From Chryseosolibacter sp964532595 (GTDB lineage Bacteria > Bacteroidota > Bacteroidia > Cytophagales > Cyclobacteriaceae): 64,000 nt of DNA. The DNA is taken from NCBI GenBank assembly GCA_964532595.1, contig CAZHIQ010000004.1, positions 124,001-188,000 of the forward strand, given 5' to 3'. A program made the position numbers and the translations under genes. The notes beneath the pieces were generated by a model. It searched no databases, had not been told where the DNA came from, and saw only the letters and a program-made list of their open reading frames with translations. Shown here one piece after another: positions 59,704 through 64,000 of this stretch (its first letter is position 1; every line of letters starts with the position of its first letter).

Positions 59704-60714
59704 ATGAAGAATCCGGATATCTCCGTAGTCATTCCGGCGCAGGACGAAGAGGAATCTATTCCCGAATTGTGCCAATGGATTAGCCGTGTGATGGAAACAC
59801 ACGGCTTTTCCTATGAAGTTATTCTCATTGACGACGGTAGCACCGACAGCACATGGGAGAAGATCTTGCAGGTCAACGAGCGCGATAGTCGCTTCAAGGG
59901 CATCAGGTTTAACCGCAACTTTGGAAAATCGGCTGCACTGCAAACCGGGTTTCGCGCAGCGACCGGACAGGTTGTTATCACGATGGATGCGGATCTTCAG
60001 GATAGTCCGGAGGAAATTCCTGACCTGTATCGGATGATCAAACAGGAGGGATATCACCTGGTTTCAGGCTGGAAGAAGAAGCGTTACGATCCTGTTTCAA
60101 AAACGATTCCGTCGAAGTTCTTCAACTACGTGACGCGGAAACTCTCGGGGATTGAGCTCCATGACTTTAATTGCGGCCTCAAGGCTTACCATGTTTCCGT
60201 GGTTCGCAATATCACCGTGTACGGCGAAATGCATAGGTACATTCCGTTGATTGCAAAGTGGGCTGGTTTTACCAAGATCGGGGAGAAAGTGGTGGAGCAT
60301 CAGGAGCGGAAGTACGGACGCACGAAGTTCGGCATCGAGCGCTTCATAAATGGATTTCTCGATCTTCTATCGATTACATTCGTCAGTCGTTTCCGTCAGA
60401 AACCCATGCATTTCTTCGGAACGTTCGGTACGCTGTCGTTTCTCATAGGATTTATCTTTACCGCGAAGCTCTTCTGGGACAAAATGGATTCGCTCTACTT
60501 TTCAAAAGTCCCAATGCGGCGTGATATCGCGGAGCAACCTTTGTTCTATCTGGCCCTGGTGGCTGTGATCATTGGGGTTCAGTTGTTCGTCACGGGCTTT
60601 CTCGCCGAGATGATTGCGATGCAGTCGCTGAGTAAACGCGACTATCTGGTTATTGATAAGATAGGCTTTGAAGAAGACGCAACATCGCGACGCCTGCCTT
60701 CTTTCGCAAACTGA
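59704..60714 (+). CDS. family 2 glycosyltransferase (GtrB/DPM-like)
   Basis: A 336-residue inverting glycosyltransferase that probably moves a sugar to a polyprenyl phosphate. Motifs are DISVVIPAQDEEESIPELC, EVILIDDGSTDSTWEKI, the D-x-D site in TMDADLQDSPEEIPDL and FNCGLKAYHVSVV. Two C-terminal membrane helices (FFGTFGTLSFLIGFIFTAKL and FYLALVAVIIGVQLFVTGFL) are present, as in the GtrB/DPM1 group. It acts at the inner membrane with the catalytic domain in the cytoplasm. A second glycosyltransferase follows after 4 nt. Confidence 0.92.
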   Translation: MKNPDISVVIPAQDEEESIPELCQWISRVMETHGFSYEVILIDDGSTDSTWEKILQVNERDSRFKGIRFNRNFGKSAALQTGFRAATGQVVITMDADLQDSPEEIPDLYRMIKQEGYHLVSGWKKKRYDPVSKTIPSKFFNYVTRKLSGIELHDFNCGLKAYHVSVVRNITVYGEMHRYIPLIAKWAGFTKIGEKVVEHQERKYGRTKFGIERFINGFLDLLSITFVSRFRQKPMHFFGTFGTLSFLIGFIFTAKLFWDKMDSLYFSKVPMRRDIAEQPLFYLALVAVIIGVQLFVTGFLAEMIAMQSLSKRDYLVIDKIGFEEDATSRRLPSFAN

Positions 60715-60718
60715 AAAC

Positions 60719-61693
60719 GTGGCTCCTAAGTTTTCCGTCATTATTCCTGTCTACGACCGGCCCGATGAAGTTCGGGAATTGCTGGAGAGTTTGGTGGTTC
60801 AAACGCGCAAGGACTTTGAAGTAATTATTGTCGAAGATGGATCGACGGCGCGCTGTGAGGAAGTTGCCGCGGAATTCAGGGATCACTTTCCGTTAAGATA
60901 CTATTACAAGGCAAACAGCGGCCCTGGACCGTCGCGTAACTTCGGTTACGCGCACGCCCACGGGCAATACTTTGTCGTGTTTGACAGCGATTGCATCCTC
61001 CCTCCGCATTATTTCGCAGCAGTGGAGCAAGCGCTGATTACGGAAGAACTCGACGCCTGGGGAGGACCCGATCGGGGCCATCCCGACTTCAGCGTGGCCC
61101 AGCGTGCCATGGCCTATACGATGTCGTCGATTCTCACAACGGGAGGTATACGCGGAGGCAAGAAGCGTGTCGGGTGGTTTCAGCCCAGGAGCTTTAACAT
61201 GGGAATATCACGAAAGGTCTACGAAGTGACACAGGGATTCGTGTTCGATCGCCTGGCCGAGGACATCGAATTCAGTATTCGCATCAAGAAGGCAGGATTC
61301 AAGACCGGGCTGATTTCCGATGCATTTGTCTATCATAAACGACGCACCCGTTTTTCGCAGTTCTTCCGCCAGGTGTGGTCGTTTGGCAAGGGAAGAGCTT
61401 TGGTCGGTGCTGTCCACGCTGAGGAGGTTAAACTCGCCCATTGGTTTCCTTCGGTCTTTACCCTGGGTACGCTTGCCCTTCCTCTTTTGTACTTTGGTGG
61501 GGGCTGGCTCTTTCCTTTAGGCGTGGGCGTGCTTTCAGTTTACCTCCTGGCTATCTTGCTTCACGCTGCTTATGTAACCCGCCATGCCGGAGTCGCTTTG
61601 CTTTCTGTAGTGGCTGCCTTGCTTCAACTGTGGGGGTACGGTCTGGGCTTTCTCACCGAGAAAATCCGTCAGAAACGCGCTACGACAAGATAG
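60719..61693 (+). CDS. family 2 glycosyltransferase with C-terminal membrane helices (GTG start)
   Basis: A 324-residue glycosyltransferase: KFSVIIPVYDRPDEVRELLE, FEVIIVEDGSTARCEEVA, the D-x-D-like FVVFDSDCILPPHYF and LAEDIEFSIRIKKAGFK (the family's E-D catalytic region). The C terminus has two or three helices (WFPSVFTLGTLALPLLYFGG and LGVGVLSVYLLAILLHAAYV). I chose GTG at 60719-60721, 4 nt after the upstream stop, because it gives the usual short lead before KFSVIIP; a TTG at 60668 would overlap the upstream gene by 47 nt. Acceptor and sugar are unknown. Confidence 0.87.
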   Translation: MAPKFSVIIPVYDRPDEVRELLESLVVQTRKDFEVIIVEDGSTARCEEVAAEFRDHFPLRYYYKANSGPGPSRNFGYAHAHGQYFVVFDSDCILPPHYFAAVEQALITEELDAWGGPDRGHPDFSVAQRAMAYTMSSILTTGGIRGGKKRVGWFQPRSFNMGISRKVYEVTQGFVFDRLAEDIEFSIRIKKAGFKTGLISDAFVYHKRRTRFSQFFRQVWSFGKGRALVGAVHAEEVKLAHWFPSVFTLGTLALPLLYFGGGWLFPLGVGVLSVYLLAILLHAAYVTRHAGVALLSVVAALLQLWGYGLGFLTEKIRQKRATTR

Positions 61694-61778
61694 GCTACTA
61701 CTCGCGGGAAAATAAAAATCTTTCGGTTTACACGACCGCGCTTTATTTCTTCCTAAATTTTGCGGGGAAAATCCGACT

Positions 61779-62558
61779 ATGAAAAGAGTACTCAAGAGCT
61801 TCTTGCTGATTATCAATTACAAGACACTCATTGTAACTGCGCTTTCCGTGGTGTCAACTTTCGTGTGCTACCGCTACGGATTGATCGCAAACTTTCCCGA
61901 TATGCTTGTTGGAGTAGCGATCGTCTTTCCCGTAGTGTTCTCGATTGGTTCGGCATACAATCGACGCGAGGCGGCGTTGCAGCGATTTGCCGAGTTCAAG
62001 GGACATGCCGTAGCGATATACTATGCGATGCGGGACTGGCCACAGGACCGGAATCACGATCTTCCGGCGCGTGTGCGTGAAGTGGTGACCGAGATGATGC
62101 GTGTTATGCGTGAGATGTTTATCTCCAGCGGACAGACCGATATCGTCGAGAATCAACGTAAGATCTACCGATATTTCTCGAAGCTTTCGGGACTGACAAA
62201 TGCTATGCGTGAGTACGGCGTGCAAACGAGCGAAACTTCACGCGTCAATCAGTATATCAGCAAGATGATTATTGCTTTCGATAATCTGTTGATCGTGCAC
62301 ACCTATCGAACGCCTATTACGCTGCGGGCGTACAGCAAAGTGTTTATCTATATTTTTCCCATCATCTATGGTCCGTACTTCGCGAGCAATTTTGAGGAGT
62401 TCTCGGCCAATCTCGCGTACGTGATGCCCGTTCTATACAGCTTTATTCTGGTAAGTCTCGACAACATCCAAGATCACCTGGAGCATCCTTTTGATGAAAT
62501 CGGAGAAGATGATATCCGGATTGATGAGAATGAAGTGTTGGCGGTGATGGAGGAGTGA
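61779..62558 (+). CDS. bestrophin-like membrane protein
   Basis: A 259-residue protein with two hydrophobic helices at the N terminus (LIVTALSVVSTFVCYRYGLI and LVGVAIVFPVVFSIGSAY) and two at the C-terminal side (KVFIYIFPIIYGPYFASN and LAYVMPVLYSFILVSL). The end DNIQDHLEHPFDEIGEDDIR resembles the bestrophin hallmark, E-N-P-F-G followed by acidic residues, and the four-helix layout also fits. Bacterial bestrophins are ion channels, so an anion or cation channel is a reasonable guess. The match is by a short motif and topology only. Confidence 0.6.
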   Translation: MKRVLKSFLLIINYKTLIVTALSVVSTFVCYRYGLIANFPDMLVGVAIVFPVVFSIGSAYNRREAALQRFAEFKGHAVAIYYAMRDWPQDRNHDLPARVREVVTEMMRVMREMFISSGQTDIVENQRKIYRYFSKLSGLTNAMREYGVQTSETSRVNQYISKMIIAFDNLLIVHTYRTPITLRAYSKVFIYIFPIIYGPYFASNFEEFSANLAYVMPVLYSFILVSLDNIQDHLEHPFDEIGEDDIRIDENEVLAVMEE

Positions 62559-62561
62559 GTG

Positions 62562-62594
62562 GTGAGTGTCGTGCGGGATTAGCGCGACACTCAC
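62562..62594. terminator. hairpin between convergent genes
   Basis: GTGAGTGTCG (62562-62571) and CGACACTCAC (62585-62594) form a 10-bp stem, which can extend inward by three pairs to leave a 7-nt loop. It starts 3 nt after the stop of the bestrophin-like gene and ends 23 nt before that of RNase Y. It lacks a T-run on either side, so it may act as a folded barrier rather than a classic intrinsic terminator. Confidence 0.5.
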
Positions 62595-62617
62595 TCTTCA
62601 CCAATTATTCGTTAATA

Positions 62618-64000
62618 CTACTTCGCGTATGCTACACTCCGCATTTCGCGGATAACGGTAACCTTGATTTGTCCCGGGTATTGCATGTCGCGCTCAATTT
62701 TCTGGGAGATATCGAAGCTGAGCTGACTTGCGCGTTCGTCGGTTGCTTTCTCGGCATCGACGATGACGCGAAGCTCGCGTCCTGCCTGGATGGCGTAGCA
62801 TTTTTCAACGCCGTCGAAGCTGAGGCCCACGTCTTCAAGTTCACGGAGACGCTTGATGTATTGCTCCATGACTTCGCGGCGCGCCCCAGGTCGGGCACCA
62901 CTGATGGCGTCACATGACTGGACGATAGGGGAGATGATATTATTCATCTCAATTTCGTCGTGGTGAGCTCCAATAGCATTGCAAACGTTCGGGTGTTCTT
63001 TGTACTTCTGCGCGAGCTCCATGCCTACAATTGCGTGGGGTTTCTCGAGTTCTTCCGTGTATACTTTGCCAATATCGTGGAGGAGGCCGGCGCGTTTGGC
63101 TTGTTTGACGTTCAACCCAAGCTCAGCGGCCATGATTGCACACAGATTCGCTACCTCACGCGAGTGCTGCAGGAGGTTTTGGCCGTACGATGAACGGAAG
63201 CGCATACGTCCGACCATTTTCACGAGCTCAGGATGCAGACCGTGGATACCCAGGTCGATAACGGTGCGTTCGCCTATTTCCACAATTTCGTCTTCAATGT
63301 TCTTGGTTGTTTTGGCAACGATCTCTTCAATACGGGCCGGGTGAATTCGGCCATCCTGTACGAGACGGTGCAGGGAGAGACGGGCGATTTCGCGGCGAAC
63401 CGGGTCAAACCCTGATATAATGATGGCTTCCGGTGTATCATCGACGATTATTTCGACGCCTGTAGCAGCCTCGAGAGCGCGGATATTACGGCCTTCCCGT
63501 CCGATGATCTTTCCTTTGATGTCGTCGCTTTCAATGTTGAACACCGATACACAGTTTTCGATGGCGTGTTCCGTTGCTGTGCGTTGAATAGTTTGAACGA
63601 CGATTTTCCGCGCTTCTTTCGTTGCCGACAGCTTGGCTTGCTCCATGATATCTTTGATGTAGCTGGAGGCACGGGTTTGTGCTTCGTCTTTGAGGGTCGC
63701 GACGAGTTGTTCGCGGGCTTCTTCGGCTGTGAGCTTGGAGAGGTTTTCGAGGATCTGGATTTTTTGCTGGTTGAACTTGTCGAGTTCTTCTTTGCGTTTC
63801 TTCACGTGCTCAAGCTGCGCTGCAAGGTCGGTGCGGATGTCTTCGAGTTCTCCTTCCTTGCGTTTTATGTTCTCAAGTTCTTTGTTGAAGGCCTGTTCGC
63901 GTTGTCGAAGCTTTTGTTCGTTCGCGATAATCTGATTTTTCTTGCGGTTGGCTTCCTCCTCGAACTCACTCCGCATTTTGAGAATTTTCTCTTTTGCTTC
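62618..64000 (-). CDS. rny: ribonuclease Y (5' end beyond window)
   Basis: A membrane-anchored endoribonuclease that starts mRNA decay. About 460 residues are present; the frame is open to the window edge and begins there with EAKEKILKMRSEFEEEANRK, so the N-terminal membrane helix and part of the coiled coil are outside. The coiled coil runs to about residue 100, then a KH domain (IIGREGRNIRALEAATGVEI), then the HD domain (NLLQHSREVANLCAIMAAEL and RAGLLHDIGKVYTEE), whose His-Asp pair is the metal-dependent catalytic site. The C terminus QIKVTVIREMRSVAYAK is typical of the family. Confidence 0.96.
   Translation of the reverse strand, partial: EAKEKILKMRSEFEEEANRKKNQIIANEQKLRQREQAFNKELENIKRKEGELEDIRTDLAAQLEHVKKRKEELDKFNQQKIQILENLSKLTAEEAREQLVATLKDEAQTRASSYIKDIMEQAKLSATKEARKIVVQTIQRTATEHAIENCVSVFNIESDDIKGKIIGREGRNIRALEAATGVEIIVDDTPEAIIISGFDPVRREIARLSLHRLVQDGRIHPARIEEIVAKTTKNIEDEIVEIGERTVIDLGIHGLHPELVKMVGRMRFRSSYGQNLLQHSREVANLCAIMAAELGLNVKQAKRAGLLHDIGKVYTEELEKPHAIVGMELAQKYKEHPNVCNAIGAHHDEIEMNNIISPIVQSCDAISGARPGARREVMEQYIKRLRELEDVGLSFDGVEKCYAIQAGRELRVIVDAEKATDERASQLSFDISQKIERDMQYPGQIKVTVIREMRSVAYAK

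Overview
The window is a chromosomal segment (three N runs at 1-85, 40860-40959 and 49668-49767) from a member of the Bacteroidota, most likely Cytophagales; that placement is my inference. It rests on the gene families present (BatA/vWA protein, DUF4252 and DUF4199 proteins, NUMOD4-HNH protein, MCE-amidase-LptD cluster), on the rarity of Shine-Dalgarno sequences, on frequent GTG/TTG starts, and on a TAnnTTTG-type promoter box.

Region 1 (86-10140, minus strand) is a branched-chain amino acid locus: leader peptide, ilvE, ilvD, ilvB, ilvN, ilvC, ilvA, leuC, leuD, leuB (cut by the gap). Three strong hairpins divide it: a transcription attenuator ahead of ilvE, a hairpin between ilvC and ilvA, and a terminator-like hairpin ahead of leuC. 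The first goes with a 40-codon leader peptide rich in Leu/Val codons (10018-10140) and a 10-bp antiterminator pairing. The first and third are followed at the same distance by an almost identical 18-bp motif. A second branched-chain aminotransferase lies at 25235-26314.

Region 2 (10290-19727) holds a small hypothetical protein, a minus-strand set of ECF sigma factor, candidate anti-sigma protein, two DUF4252 proteins and an ABC-2 transporter, then a 5'-nucleotidase, a DUF2007 protein, a LOG-like protein, an OmpA-family propeller protein, a small membrane protein and a lipoprotein sugar dehydrogenase with a clear terminator.

Region 3 (19799-35263) holds a secreted TPR-CHAT protein, a Tat-exported hydroxypyruvate-isomerase-like protein, an RNA m5C methyltransferase, a Dabb protein, the second ilvE, an OsmC protein coupled to a GNAT acetyltransferase, a second GNAT, a SirB1-type protein, an acyl-CoA carboxylase beta subunit, and an envelope cluster (MlaD-like, amidase, divergent LptD).

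Region 4 (35900-50948, minus strand) is a complete 13-gene NADH:quinone oxidoreductase operon, nuoA-B-CD-E-F-G-H-I-J-K-L-M-N with nuoC and nuoD fused. Two intergenic spaces in it carry short tandem repeats and a GC-rich palindrome, and both contain assembly gaps.

Region 5 (51026-64000) holds a CBS protein, Hsp20, a serine hydrolase, a NUMOD4-HNH nuclease, a zinc-finger protein, a short SSB, then a plus-strand run: BatA/vWA protein, a dihydroorotase homologue without its metal ligands, two DUF4199 proteins, two family-2 glycosyltransferases and a bestrophin-like membrane protein. It ends with RNase Y running off the window. No tRNA, rRNA, CRISPR array, prophage or insertion sequence was recognised.
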